DNA of 64,000 nucleotides from an uncultured Dysgonomonas sp. (GCF_934668725.1 NZ_CAKUOF010000005.1:62001-126000); one strand, 5' to 3'; numbered from the stretch's first letter, positions 34,770-44,757 are shown. Made by a program: numbers and translations. Notes: generated from the letters alone by a model not told the origin.

Positions 34770-36581
34770 TTAAGAAAACTTAGGTTTACGACCTCCTTTA
34801 CGGTGTTCTTTCTTATCTCCACCGCCATAAGAAGAGTTACCACCTTCACGTCTTCTTGGAGATCTTTCGCCACCTCCGTAAGATGATCTGCCGCCACTTG
34901 AACGACGTTCCGCGGGAGCACCTCCCTGAGCTTCTTCTACCGAAATACGACGTCCGTTTTGCTCTTGACCTTTCAGTCCGCTAATCACACGTTGAGCATC
35001 ACCTTCGGGCACTTCGAAGAATGAGAAGTTAGGAAGTAAATCAATACGACCGATTCTCACTTTTCCGGGAACAAAGTCGTTAATCAATCCCATCAATGTA
35101 GCAGGGTTTGCATTGTCTGTACGTCCTAAATTGATGAATAGACGGGTATATCCTTTTTCTGCTGAACGAGAACCACCATTTCCTCTTGATTCGAAACGAT
35201 CTTCTCCTCTTCTGCTATTACGTCCGCCTCTATCATCACGGCTATATCTGTCTGATGGAGTTTCTATTTCATCTGCTTCACGGTAATAATCGATCAGACG
35301 ATTAAATTCCATAGAAACAATACGTTTGATAATGTCTTCCTTTTCGAGCCATTCTAAACGGCGGTATACTGCAGGTAAAAGGCGGGCAATTTCGTCCTCG
35401 TTTACTTTTACTTTTTCAATCTTATCTGCAAAACTGAATAATTGTTTTTCGCAAATCTCATCTCCCGAAGGAACTGTAGCTGCTTCAAACTTCTTGTTCA
35501 TAATTTTTTCGATCTCACGGATTTTACCTTTCTCTTTTACGTGAGCGATAGCGATTGAGATACCTGTTTTTCCGGCACGACCTGTACGACCACTACGGTG
35601 GTTGTATGATTCGATATCGTCAGGTAATCCGTAATTGATAACATGAGTAAGACTGTCTACATCCAAACCACGGGCAGCAACATCTGTTGCAATCAATAAT
35701 TGGATGTTACGCATACGGAATTTTTGCATTACATAGTCACGTTGAGCCTGAGATAAGTCTCCATGTAACGAATCGGCATTGTATCCGTCTTGTATCAATT
35801 TATCTGCTATCTCCTGAGTCTCACGACGGGTACGGCAGAAAACAATACCATATATGTTTGGATAATAGTCTGCAATACGTTTCAGTGCCAGATATTTATC
35901 TTTTGCATGTACCATATAGTACACGTGTTTTACATTGCTAGAACCTTCATTTTTGCGACCAATCGTAATATCTTTTGGTTCGCGCATGTACTTTTTCGTA
36001 ATCTTTGCAATTTCATTAGGCATAGTAGCCGAGAAAAGCAACATCGAACGTGTATCAGGAACTTTCGAAAGAATCTCGTCGATACTTTCCGTGAATCCCA
36101 TATTCAACATTTCGTCAGCCTCATCTAATACTACGTATTTGATATTTTCAAGATCAACTGTTCTCCTGTTAATCAAATCGATAAGACGACCAGGAGTAGC
36201 CACAATAATTTGTACGCCACGTCTCAATGTTTTAATTTGGCTATCAATACTTGAACCTCCATATACAGGAAGCACTCTCAAGTTATCAATATATTTAGAA
36301 TAATCGGCAAGATCACCTGCTATCTGCAAACAAAGTTCGCGGGTAGGAGCCAATATCAAAGCCTGTGGTACATTTTTCTTAACGTCTACTTTTTGTAGAA
36401 GAGGAAGCCCGAAAGCTGCTGTTTTACCTGTTCCTGTTTGTGCTAATGCTATAACATCTCTAATTTCGTCCAATAAATAAGGAATCACTTCCTCTTGTAC
36501 GGGCATTGGACTTTCATAACCCATTTCTTCGATCGCTCTACGGATTTCCGGAGCAACACCTAATTCTTCAAATGTCTTCAT
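34770..36581 (-). CDS. DEAD-box ATP-dependent RNA helicase with DbpA-like domain
   Basis: A 603-residue cold-shock-type RNA helicase (DeaD/CsdA class) acting on ribosome assembly or mRNA structure. Motifs in order: Q-motif (GYESPMPVQEEVIPYL), AQTGTGKTAAFG, PTRELCLQIA, VLDEADEMLNMGF, LLFSATMP, ATDVAARGLDV and HRSGRTGRAGKTG. A DbpA-type RNA-recognition domain follows at about 480-550 (YTRLFINLGRTDNANPATLM), then a Gly/Arg/Ser-rich tail. Its leader is about 270 bases, as is usual for cold-regulated helicases. Confidence 0.94.
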   Translation of the reverse strand: MKTFEELGVAPEIRRAIEEMGYESPMPVQEEVIPYLLDEIRDVIALAQTGTGKTAAFGLPLLQKVDVKKNVPQALILAPTRELCLQIAGDLADYSKYIDNLRVLPVYGGSSIDSQIKTLRRGVQIIVATPGRLIDLINRRTVDLENIKYVVLDEADEMLNMGFTESIDEILSKVPDTRSMLLFSATMPNEIAKITKKYMREPKDITIGRKNEGSSNVKHVYYMVHAKDKYLALKRIADYYPNIYGIVFCRTRRETQEIADKLIQDGYNADSLHGDLSQAQRDYVMQKFRMRNIQLLIATDVAARGLDVDSLTHVINYGLPDDIESYNHRSGRTGRAGKTGISIAIAHVKEKGKIREIEKIMNKKFEAATVPSGDEICEKQLFSFADKIEKVKVNEDEIARLLPAVYRRLEWLEKEDIIKRIVSMEFNRLIDYYREADEIETPSDRYSRDDRGGRNSRRGEDRFESRGNGGSRSAEKGYTRLFINLGRTDNANPATLMGLINDFVPGKVRIGRIDLLPNFSFFEVPEGDAQRVISGLKGQEQNGRRISVEEAQGGAPAERRSSGGRSSYGGGERSPRRREGGNSSYGGGDKKEHRKGGRKPKFS

Positions 36582-36852
36582 TAAATATTTTTAGAAAATT
36601 TGCTGTGGAAGCAATTATTCAGTCTTCTGCCACCATTTTTACACTACGACTAAGAAAAGAGAGAAATAATTGATTCCCATGTTTTAATTCATATTCCTAT
36701 CAGGAAAGCCTTCAACTCTCACAAGTTTAAAATTTTCCCTCAATTACGTTCTTAACGGAATATAGACTCTTAGCCCTGTTATCTCTGTGACAGATAATTT
36801 TGTTTTACGATTCTCTTTGTAGTAAATTGAAAGAATCTTTATTCGTCTAAAA
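36582..36852 (-). promoter_or_regulatory. Long 5' leader of the DEAD-box helicase gene
   Basis: A -7 box TACCTTTG is at 36858-36865 on the minus strand, so transcription starts near 36853, about 270 bases before the start codon. No gene lies in this stretch. Leaders this long on RNA-helicase genes often carry autoregulatory or cold-responsive structure; no specific fold was established here. Confidence 0.55.
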
Positions 36853-36992
36853 CGCTGCAAAGGTAGTAATTTTTTTGATATTTGCATTACTTTGATATAT
36901 AATCGCATAAGGACTAGTAAAATTAAGTAATCGAGAGAAAGATGCTACATTAAAAAATAACAAGCAATTATCGGTACTATAATTACTAAAGT

Positions 36993-37014
36993 TATAAAAA
37001 GGTCTGTGAACTAA
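36993..37014 (+). repeat. Palindromic interspersed repeat, copy 12
   Basis: TATAAAAAGGTCTGTGAACTAA, given as TATAAA plus AAGGTCTGTGAACTAA. A degenerate second arm; it lies just upstream of the ada promoter. Confidence 0.6.
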
Positions 37015-37034
37015 AATAGTTGTCAATTTTTCGG

Positions 37035-37065
37035 TTGTGGTCTTCATTTACTAATTATACTTTTG
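37035..37065 (+). promoter_or_regulatory. Promoter of ada
   Basis: TTG (37035-37037), 20-base spacer, TACTTTTG (37058-37065), 20 bases before the start codon. Confidence 0.7.
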
Positions 37066-37085
37066 AAACAGAAAAAATTACAATT

Positions 37086-38129
37086 ATGAGAGACGATACT
37101 ATATATTACAAAGCTCTGGTGGAGAAAGATAAATCTTTCGAAGGAGTATTCATTGTCGGAGTAAAGACCACAGGAATATTCTGCCGCCCTACCTGCACAG
37201 CCCGTAAGCCCAAGCAGGAGAATGTAGAATTTTTTGCAACTACCAAAGACGCCATATTGAAAGGGTACCGCCCCTGTAAGATTTGCCATCCGATGGAGAA
37301 TCTCGGAGAGACACCCGAATATATAAATAAAGTGATCGAATTATTGGATAAAAACCCAGCTATTAAACTAAAGGATTATGATTTGAGACAAATGGGTATT
37401 GAACCTAGCACCATCCGCAGATGGTTTCAAAAGAATCACCAGATTACTTTTCACGCTTATCAAAGATTGCATAAGTTAAATACTGCATTTAAGAAATTTC
37501 AGACGGGTACAAGTGTGACTGACACAGCGTTTGACTCGGGTTATGAGTCCTTGAGTGGTTTTAACGATTCATTCAAAAAAGTCTTTGGGGTTTCACCTTC
37601 AAAAAGCAAGGCTCAGAATATCGTAGATCTTATGCGACTCGAAACTCCCTTAGGTACTATGGTTACCTGTGCTACTGATAAGGGTATTTGCCTTCTGGAA
37701 TTTACCGATCGCAAAATGCTGGAGACCGAACTTAAACATTTAGCGAAATCTCTAAATGCTACCATAGTACAGGGTCATAACAAATATTTCGATCTACTCA
37801 AAACAGAACTCGGAAAATACTTCGATGGGAATCTTACTGAATTTACCGTGCCTCTTGATACAGTAGGTACTGAGTTTCAGAAAAAAGTATGGGAAATGCT
37901 GTTGAAAATACCTTACGGGACAACTGTATCCTACCAACAGCAGGCACATGCTATCAATAATCCGGCAGCGGTAAGAGCTGTAGCCAATGCTAATGGGATG
38001 AATAAAATCTCCATTATTATTCCTTGTCACAGAGTTATCGGAACAGATGGTTCACTCACCGGATATGGTGGTGGACTGTGGCGTAAAAAAAGACTATTGG
38101 ATTTGGAGAAAAAGAAGTTAATGCAATAA
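37086..38129 (+). CDS. ada: Bifunctional DNA alkylation-repair regulator Ada
   Basis: Repairs methyl-phosphotriesters and O6-methylguanine and activates its own regulon. The 347-residue protein has three parts. An N-terminal zinc domain carries the methyl-acceptor cysteine (FCRPTCTARKP; CKICHP). An AraC-type helix-turn-helix spans about 85-165 (QMGIEPSTIRRWFQKNHQ; TDTAFDSGYESLSGFNDSF). A C-terminal methyltransferase domain has the active-site IIPCHRVIGTDGSLTGYGGG. All acceptor cysteines are present. The start at 37086 follows the promoter; an upstream frame extension is not coding. Confidence 0.96.
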   Translation: MRDDTIYYKALVEKDKSFEGVFIVGVKTTGIFCRPTCTARKPKQENVEFFATTKDAILKGYRPCKICHPMENLGETPEYINKVIELLDKNPAIKLKDYDLRQMGIEPSTIRRWFQKNHQITFHAYQRLHKLNTAFKKFQTGTSVTDTAFDSGYESLSGFNDSFKKVFGVSPSKSKAQNIVDLMRLETPLGTMVTCATDKGICLLEFTDRKMLETELKHLAKSLNATIVQGHNKYFDLLKTELGKYFDGNLTEFTVPLDTVGTEFQKKVWEMLLKIPYGTTVSYQQQAHAINNPAAVRAVANANGMNKISIIIPCHRVIGTDGSLTGYGGGLWRKKRLLDLEKKKLMQ

Positions 38130-38163
38130 AAAAGAAGTGTCTCATAAAGACACTTCTTTTTTA
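38128..38163 (+). terminator. Terminator of ada
   Basis: A perfect 15-base stem AAAAAAGAAGTGTCT with loop CATAA and its complement, flanked by A and T runs, so it can act on both strands between convergent genes. Confidence 0.92.
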
Positions 38164-38194
38164 TTATATAAGCCTAATACATTCATATTTATTG

Positions 38195-38944
38195 TTACTT
38201 TTTGAGTATCCTTTCTAAATACGCAACATCCAACAAATTCACAGTTTCAAAATTTCCTTTATAAAAAACCCCATAGTTATTGAAGACACATGGCAAGTCT
38301 TTTGCTTTTTGTAGTGTATCCACTTGAATCAAAGATGCAGGAACGTCATTTTCTTCACAATACAATTTAATCATCTCTATATTTTGATAGACAAAGGGGC
38401 ATTGCATATCGTAATAAATTGTCAACTCTTCGCCTTCAATTTTTGAATTCTTTGCATTTAGTGTGAACTTTGGCGTTGTTTCATCAAAAGATAATGCAAG
38501 TAATTCATAGCCATAATCAGTATTATCTACGACTTCAAAGCCAAACTTTTTCGCAAATGATTGGTCGGAAAGCCATGATTTTTGTTTTTTAGCTCCAAGC
38601 ATACAAATACCCGATTTACCTTTTTCTTTGGCATCAGCCAAACAATATTCAAGTAATGATTTCGCATATCCTTTTCCTTTGTGGTCGCCCAAAACCCATA
38701 AGCAATACACATAAAAATAATTGTTACCAATTATCGGAACCCAAGCTGTTTCAAGGGGAGCATATTCAATAAAAACCGTAGCTTTTTCATTTAACTTTCT
38801 AAAGACATGACCTTCATTTAGTCGGTCAGCAAGCCAATTCCGCTTTGCTTCAACACCGGAATGAAGCTTTTTACTACGGATAATGCAGCATAAATGCTCC
38901 GTAGCAAGATTTTCCACTGTCAAGTTTATAAAATCAGTATTCAT
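38195..38944 (-). CDS. GNAT N-acetyltransferase with C-terminal YoaP domain
   Basis: A 249-residue fusion. Residues 1-150 are a GNAT fold with the acetyl-CoA loop LGDHKGKGYAKSLLEYCL. Residues about 165-245 match the YoaP-like domain, a thioredoxin-like segment with YYDMQCPF and PCVFNNYGVFYKGNFET. Bacillus YoaP has this architecture; substrate unknown. It is a single-gene unit, with no obvious operon partner. Confidence 0.82.
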   Translation of the reverse strand: MNTDFINLTVENLATEHLCCIIRSKKLHSGVEAKRNWLADRLNEGHVFRKLNEKATVFIEYAPLETAWVPIIGNNYFYVYCLWVLGDHKGKGYAKSLLEYCLADAKEKGKSGICMLGAKKQKSWLSDQSFAKKFGFEVVDNTDYGYELLALSFDETTPKFTLNAKNSKIEGEELTIYYDMQCPFVYQNIEMIKLYCEENDVPASLIQVDTLQKAKDLPCVFNNYGVFYKGNFETVNLLDVAYLERILKK

Positions 38945-39129
38945 TCTATGTAGAGCTCTATTCTTACAATATCATCTTTTATAGCAAGTGAAAGGTTAGA
39001 AGTAACTGTTTTAGTTTGCTCATCACTTTTTATATAAAAAATTTGATTTAACTTCCGAGTTTGAATCTGCAATATAAATAAATTAGTCTGATTCGTAGAG
39101 TTATTAATAAAAAAATCCAATTTACGCCT

Positions 39130-40596
39130 TTGAAACAAGCACACAACATCACATATAGCTGGCAATATATCTTATTCTTAATTACATCCTTTCTTTTTTT
39201 ACTTGTATTCTCTAGCGGTACAAGTCCCTTATTCAATAATTACGGGGGTGATAGTGCCTTTTTTATATTGTTGGGAAAGATGTTTAATGCTGGAAAAATC
39301 CCATATATTGAGTTTTTTGATCATAAAGGCCCTGCTTTAATTTTTATTCAAGCAATAGGACTGAAATTAACAAATAACGATCGGCTAAGCATCTTTATAT
39401 TGCAAGTAATAAATCTCTTAATTACACAAGTTCTCATTTATAAGATTGCTAAGATCTATTTATCAAACTTCATTAGTATAGCTATTGTACTGCTCACCTT
39501 ATTAGCTTTTTCATTTACTATACAAGGAGGAAATTCGACAGAAGAATGGAGTTTGCCTTATCTATACCTTTGTTTATTACTTACTATCCGTTTTGAGAAT
39601 TATTCCGCTAGAGAACAAAAAATATGCTTTGTCATAATGGGAATGAGTGCCGCCATATTATTCTGGATGCGGTTAAATAATATGGGGATTATTTGTGCTT
39701 GCCTCCTATTTATAATGATTATCGCCTTACAAAATAAAAATCTGAAATTATTTCTTAATCTGACACTTGGGGGCTTACTTGGCTTTTTTTTCATTTCGAT
39801 ACCAATAATTATTTATTTTACTCATATTGGAGCTCTTTCGGAGATGATCTATGCAAGTTTTCTTTTTAATTTTAGTTATATACAGTATAACTTAGAGCAA
39901 CCTTTTAGTTTAGTTGATCTGATTAAAGGATGGCTCAGTCTGCTTACTTTTATCATTGGAAGCATTTTATATTATAAAAAATACAGAGATTATAAGATGT
40001 TGGTTTTATATATTTGCTTGTTTTTATTCGCTTTCGTCACCACCCATATAGGACCTCAATATTTTCATTACATGACTTTGAATTTGCCCTTATTTTCGAT
40101 GGGAGTAATACAAATTTTCTGTACACAAAAGGTTCGGTTACTAAATAGAAACAGCAATCTAGTTATTCTCTCAGTAGCATTTTTCATGTTATTCGGGTAC
40201 ACTTTTCACAAAAAGAATCAAAAACAATATATTAAAGACCAAGACGATACGCTATTTATACATAATTCGACTGATATTGTGGATAAAATTCCTGTTAACG
40301 AAAGACCATTTGTCTTTGCATACAATGTATCTGCACGATTTTGGTTGATAACAAATATACTTCCCGGCTATAAGTTTTTCACCAACCAAGAATGGCACGG
40401 TGCACACGATAATAAAATTTGGGTAGAAACTAACCGTATGATTCAAGAAAATTCTCCTCTATGGATTATAATACCTAATCAGGATGATTTTGATAAATCT
40501 TTAAATCCTGAGTTTTACAATATCCTCTTTGAAGAATACCAAGAAAGTTACAGAAATGACGATTTAATACTCATGCGACGAATAGCATCCAATTGA
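39130..40596 (+). CDS. Polytopic membrane protein, GT-C glycosyltransferase-like
   Basis: A 488-residue protein with about eleven membrane helices and a soluble C-terminal domain of about 120 residues. The first loop, NNYGGDSAFFILLGKMFNAG then KIPYIEFFDHKGP, has the Asp and the D-x-K-G-P pattern typical of GT-C glycosyltransferases of the ArnT/PMT type. No ATG fits the N terminus; TTG at 39130 is the probable start, since a later ATG would delete the first helix. No glycan genes adjoin it. Confidence 0.68.
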   Translation: MKQAHNITYSWQYILFLITSFLFLLVFSSGTSPLFNNYGGDSAFFILLGKMFNAGKIPYIEFFDHKGPALIFIQAIGLKLTNNDRLSIFILQVINLLITQVLIYKIAKIYLSNFISIAIVLLTLLAFSFTIQGGNSTEEWSLPYLYLCLLLTIRFENYSAREQKICFVIMGMSAAILFWMRLNNMGIICACLLFIMIIALQNKNLKLFLNLTLGGLLGFFFISIPIIIYFTHIGALSEMIYASFLFNFSYIQYNLEQPFSLVDLIKGWLSLLTFIIGSILYYKKYRDYKMLVLYICLFLFAFVTTHIGPQYFHYMTLNLPLFSMGVIQIFCTQKVRLLNRNSNLVILSVAFFMLFGYTFHKKNQKQYIKDQDDTLFIHNSTDIVDKIPVNERPFVFAYNVSARFWLITNILPGYKFFTNQEWHGAHDNKIWVETNRMIQENSPLWIIIPNQDDFDKSLNPEFYNILFEEYQESYRNDDLILMRRIASN

Positions 40597-40776
40597 GTGA
40601 TTATCTTTAAAAGATAATGATAACTGATCTTTAAAAAATCCATAATTGTAGAATAGTTGATAAAAAATATCTATTTTTATTTTCTAAATTAATTTACTCT
40701 TAAAACTACCTATTAGAGTCGGTTTTTTAATTGAAAATTTAACTATAACTAATTATACTTTACTTAATCATTCAAA

Positions 40777-41790
40777 ATGAAAAAGATCTTTCTATCAGCT
40801 CTACTACTAGCATCTATAAGCACTTCGGTGGTGTATGCGAAAAAAAACAAAAAAGATGCAACTCCACAAACTAATCCTGTTTCGATACAAACTGCAAACG
40901 ATTCTATCCTGTATGCCTATGGTGTGAGCCTTGCCGAACAAGGGCTCGAACAATATCTCATGCAATTAAAGGTAATAGCCGATACAACAGAAGTAAGCTC
41001 GGAATATAACAACCTTATAGCAGGAGCTACTGATCCGAAAGAAAAAACAAGATTAGGGAATGAGTTAAAAGCAAAGCTCGACTCAATCAACATAAGTAAT
41101 ACTCAAAATATAGAAATGCTATTGAAGGGTATAAGCGAACGCCTACAGGCATCCGACCAGAATTTTGCTTATAGTAAAGGTCTTGAAGTGGGTGACCAAC
41201 TGAACAGAATGACGGTTGAATTTTCGAAACAAGTGCTTGGAAACGACGAGTCGGCAGAGCTTAATAAAGAAGCCATTCTTTTAGGACTGACCAATGCTAT
41301 CAAAAAGCAACCTTTGCTTATTCCCAACAGCAACGAAATGGTTCAAGCCCGTATAAATGCTTTACAAGAAAAGGAACAGGAGGCAAAGAAAGCAGCCAGT
41401 GCCGAAATCATCGCAAAAGGCGATAAGTTCATGGCAGAAAATGCAACCAAAGAGGGTGTGGTAACACTTCCAAGCGGACTTCAATACAAAGTTATTACAC
41501 AAGGTACAGGGGCTATTCCCACAGCCGGAGACCGTGTTAAAGTAAATTATCACGGAACTTTAATAGACGGTAAAGTATTTGACAGCAGTGTTGACCGAGG
41601 AGAACCCATCACATTTGGTGTTACACAAGTTATTCCGGGATGGACAGAAGCCCTGCAAATGATGCCTGTAGGATCGAAATGGATATTATACGTTCCTTAC
41701 AATCTTGCTTACGGCGACAGAGACGGCGGACCTATTCCTGCATATTCGAACCTGATATTCGAAGTAGAACTGCTTGATATCGAGAAGTAA
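40777..41790 (+). CDS. FKBP-type peptidyl-prolyl cis-trans isomerase, exported
   Basis: A 337-residue periplasmic foldase. It has a signal peptide (SALLLASISTSVVYA), an N-terminal helical dimerisation domain as in FkpA/Mip (YAYGVSLAEQGLEQYLMQL; GLEVGDQLNRMTVEF), a linker helix, and a C-terminal FKBP domain from about 230: VKVNYHGTLIDGKVFDSSVD, GVTQVIPGWTEALQMM, YNLAYGDRDGGPIPAYSNL. The N-terminal domain has a duplicated-looking, extended region compared with FkpA. It probably assists folding of envelope proteins. Confidence 0.93.
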   Translation: MKKIFLSALLLASISTSVVYAKKNKKDATPQTNPVSIQTANDSILYAYGVSLAEQGLEQYLMQLKVIADTTEVSSEYNNLIAGATDPKEKTRLGNELKAKLDSINISNTQNIEMLLKGISERLQASDQNFAYSKGLEVGDQLNRMTVEFSKQVLGNDESAELNKEAILLGLTNAIKKQPLLIPNSNEMVQARINALQEKEQEAKKAASAEIIAKGDKFMAENATKEGVVTLPSGLQYKVITQGTGAIPTAGDRVKVNYHGTLIDGKVFDSSVDRGEPITFGVTQVIPGWTEALQMMPVGSKWILYVPYNLAYGDRDGGPIPAYSNLIFEVELLDIEK

Positions 41791-41813
41791 GGTTCTGTTT
41801 TTATAGCTTTGGC
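41788..41813 (-). repeat. Palindromic interspersed repeat, copy 13 (overlaps FKBP stop, one arm lost)
   Basis: Plus strand TAAGGTTCTGTTTTTATAGC then TTTGGC. TAA (41788-41790) is the stop codon. The second arm is missing, but the T-rich flank and GCTTTGGC end remain. Confidence 0.6.
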
Positions 41814-41879
41814 TACTTGCCGGAACTTTAAATTACTTACTTTATCCTGATACCAACTACCATAAAAACAACCTAGAGA

Positions 41880-41911
41880 ATCTGTAAGTGTACCAGCGTA
41901 TACTTACAGAT
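41880..41911 (+). terminator. Hairpin between FKBP and transglutaminase genes
   Basis: A 14-base stem ATCTGTAAGTGTAC/GTATACTTACAGAT (one G:T pair) with loop CAGC. It could terminate the FKBP transcript or fold in the leader of the next gene, which starts 21 bases later. Confidence 0.6.
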
Positions 41912-41932
41912 TTATCCCAATATATATAATCT

Positions 41933-44593
41933 ATGAGAAAAAGAATTTTAAGTGCATTTGCATTAGGTTTTGCATTGGTGTGCTCGTCTTTTGGTCAGAC
42001 ACACGACCATTTTCTGACCGACCCTGCATACGCCAAGCAAGTACATAAACAGTTTTTATCCAGAAAAGACCTTGCTACGAATCGCGAACAGGCACTATTC
42101 GGAGTATTTAATCAACAGCTCACCACCGAAGAAAGAGAAGCTCTCGAATTCTTGTATGCCTACATGCCATTATCGGACTTGGCTGATTACGATGGTGAAT
42201 TTTTCCTGAATCAGGTACGTACAGCTTTTAAAGCCCGTGAATATTTCGACTGGGGTAAAAAAATACCCGAAGACGTATTCCGTCATTTTGTACTTGTATA
42301 TCGTGTAAATAATGAGAATCTGGACAATGCACGTGAAGTATTTTTCAATGAATTGAAGGATCGAGTAAAAGGCATGACCATGGAACAGGCTGCCTTGGAA
42401 GTAAACCACTGGTGTCACGAGAAAGTGAATTACCGTGCTACAGACGGGCGTACCTCTGCCCCACTCGCCCTGATGCGTACTTCATGGGGACGTTGCGGCG
42501 AAGAGTCGACCTTTACCACTATGGCAATGCGTTCGGTAGGTATTCCCGCCCGTCAATGCTATACTCCACGCTGGGCACATACCGACGATAATCACGCTTG
42601 GGTAGAAGTATGGATTGATGGAAAGTGGAACTATCTGGGAGCTTGCGAACCTGAACCTGAACTGAATGTAGGATGGTTTAGCGGACCTGCCAAAAGAGCC
42701 ATGATGGTACATACCAATGTCTTTGGAGTATATGATGGAAAAGAGGAAAAAAACCTTCAGACTGACCTGTATTCAGTTATCAACCTTTTGTCAAACTATA
42801 CAGATACACGTACTGCAAAAGTAAAAGTAGTGAACAAAGACGGTAAACCGGCAGAAGGTGCAACCGTAAAGTTCAATGTATATAACTATGCTGAATTTTA
42901 TCCAATCACTACGTATACAACAAAAGCCGACGGAAAAGCATCAGTAATTACCGGAAAAGGTGACTTGTTTGTATGGGCAACCGATGGTACTAATTATGGG
43001 TATGTTCAATCTCACCCCGATAGCCCCGAATTAACTATTGTATTGGATAAAACAGCCGGAAAAACCTATCAGGAAGGAATGGTAATAAATCCTCCTGTTC
43101 CTCAAAAGATAAAAGAACTCTCTCCCGAGAAAATCGCAGCCAATGCGGTTCGCCTTGCTTATGAAGATTCATTGCGAAATGCTTATATGAAAACCTTTAT
43201 AAACGAGGTTGACGCTCGAAAATTTGCTTCCGATAATGGCTTAGATGGTGATAATGTCTGGAAATATCTCGAAATGTCGCAAGGAAACTGGCGTGACATA
43301 AAAGATTTCATGCTACAAGAAAAGGACAATACGTATTTATTTCCCTATTTGGCTTCACTTACGGCTAAAGATTTACGCGATACTCCATGCGAATATCTTG
43401 TGAGTCATTTAAATTTAGGCGAAAAATCAGGATTTGAGGCTACTACACCCCAGGACATGATAGCAGGTTCTGTATTTTCACCACGCATATCTATAGAACT
43501 GATAAGACCTTGGAGAGCATTTCTGCAAGAACGTATAGATGCTCAATATCCTACACAGGAAAGAGCTACAGTGGAACAAATCATCAATTTTATCAATAAT
43601 AATGTAACACTCGATGAAGTTGCGAATTATTATAAATGCCCCATTTCTCCTAAAGGATCTGTAGAATTAGGACGTGCAGACAAAGACTCACGCAACAGTT
43701 TATTTGTTGCTATATGCCGTTCGGAAGGTATTGCTGCTCGTATAGAACCGGCAACATCACGCCCTCAGTATTATGCGAATGGCGGATGGATCAACGTAAA
43801 TCTGAATGACGAATCGGAGACTCAATATCCTAAAGGTACTATCATATTCAATAATTCGGCTTCTAATATCGTTAAACCGGCCTACTCTACGCATTACACT
43901 ATTGCCAAGTTTGTAGACGGAGACTTTGTTACGCTTGATTTTGAAGGTGATGCTGCTTTAAAGACTCTTCCCGGACAAGTTACGGTAGATGCGGGATATT
44001 ACCGCCTCATCGTAGGTAGCCGTGCCAATGATGGTTCGGTAACCGTAGAAACAAAGTACTTCACGCTGAATGAAGGTGAAACAAAGCCTTTAGACATAGT
44101 TCTTCCTAAGACCGAAGGTCGCATTCAGGTACAAGGTATTGTGGATATGAACAGCCGGATAACGCTTGCCAATGGCACCGATACATCGTTGAAAGATATT
44201 GCCAACGGAAAAGGTATTATCATCTGTTTCGCAGATCCTGATAAAGAGCCTACCAAACACGTTCTTCAGGATATTCCTAACCAACAGGCAGAACTGAACG
44301 AATGGGGTGGCGGTGTCCTGTTTTTAGTACCCGATGACAAAGTCAGTACAGCATTTGACGCATCGGTATTTAAAAACCTCCCTAACCAATCGGTATGGGG
44401 TAGAGACAACAATCGTAATTTGTTAAATGCAGCTACAGATGCTTTGCAAATCGAATTCTCAAATAACTTTCCTTTAACAATTTATCTGTCCGATATAGGA
44501 GGCATATTGTATTCATCGGAAGGTTACCAAATAGGTATCCCCGAGAATATATTAAAGACGATTAGAGCCGAGGCGGCAACTAAAAATCCATAA
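41933..44593 (+). CDS. Exported transglutaminase-like protein
   Basis: An 886-residue exported protein (signal peptide ending SSFGQ). The transglutaminase/protease core has the Cys in SWGRCGEESTFTTMAMRSVG (near 190), the His in TDDNHAWVEVWIDGKWNYLG, and then CEPEPELN. A carboxypeptidase-regulatory-like beta domain follows at about 300-380 (VVNKDGKPAEGATVKFNVYN). A second, weaker transglutaminase-like half lies at about 545-625 (GRADKDSRNSLFVAICRSEG). It ends without a T9SS C-terminal signal. Peptide cleavage or cross-linking are both possible; neither is shown. Confidence 0.85.
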   Translation: MRKRILSAFALGFALVCSSFGQTHDHFLTDPAYAKQVHKQFLSRKDLATNREQALFGVFNQQLTTEEREALEFLYAYMPLSDLADYDGEFFLNQVRTAFKAREYFDWGKKIPEDVFRHFVLVYRVNNENLDNAREVFFNELKDRVKGMTMEQAALEVNHWCHEKVNYRATDGRTSAPLALMRTSWGRCGEESTFTTMAMRSVGIPARQCYTPRWAHTDDNHAWVEVWIDGKWNYLGACEPEPELNVGWFSGPAKRAMMVHTNVFGVYDGKEEKNLQTDLYSVINLLSNYTDTRTAKVKVVNKDGKPAEGATVKFNVYNYAEFYPITTYTTKADGKASVITGKGDLFVWATDGTNYGYVQSHPDSPELTIVLDKTAGKTYQEGMVINPPVPQKIKELSPEKIAANAVRLAYEDSLRNAYMKTFINEVDARKFASDNGLDGDNVWKYLEMSQGNWRDIKDFMLQEKDNTYLFPYLASLTAKDLRDTPCEYLVSHLNLGEKSGFEATTPQDMIAGSVFSPRISIELIRPWRAFLQERIDAQYPTQERATVEQIINFINNNVTLDEVANYYKCPISPKGSVELGRADKDSRNSLFVAICRSEGIAARIEPATSRPQYYANGGWINVNLNDESETQYPKGTIIFNNSASNIVKPAYSTHYTIAKFVDGDFVTLDFEGDAALKTLPGQVTVDAGYYRLIVGSRANDGSVTVETKYFTLNEGETKPLDIVLPKTEGRIQVQGIVDMNSRITLANGTDTSLKDIANGKGIIICFADPDKEPTKHVLQDIPNQQAELNEWGGGVLFLVPDDKVSTAFDASVFKNLPNQSVWGRDNNRNLLNAATDALQIEFSNNFPLTIYLSDIGGILYSSEGYQIGIPENILKTIRAEAATKNP

Positions 44594-44638
44594 GATTTCT
44601 AGAAAAGCAGACAGTTCTTTTAAATAATCATAAAATAA

Positions 44639-44680
44639 GAAGGATGAAGGCAATTAAGCTTTCATCCTTCTCTATTTTTT
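44639..44680 (+). terminator. Terminator of the transglutaminase gene
   Basis: GAAGGATGAA/TTCATCCTTC perfect ten-base stem followed by TCTATTTTTT. Confidence 0.88.
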
Positions 44681-44735
44681 AATAAATTGGTGGCGTAGTA
44701 AATAACAGTAAGTATTTTTCCTCTTGAATGGATAA

Positions 44736-44757
44736 CAAACAGGTCACAAAACCTTGG
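44736..44757 (+). repeat. Degenerate palindromic repeat upstream of the phosphatase-like gene
   Basis: CAAACAGGTCACAAAACCTTGG has AAACAGGTC and an ACCTT arm, like copy 7, but a distorted centre. It ends 18 bases before the start codon. Confidence 0.45.

Noticed and set aside
41933..44593. Transglutaminase-like protein as T9SS cargo
   Set aside because: The C terminus (IGIPENILKTIRAEAATKNP) has no C-terminal domain motifs of T9SS substrates. No cargo protein was recognised in the window.
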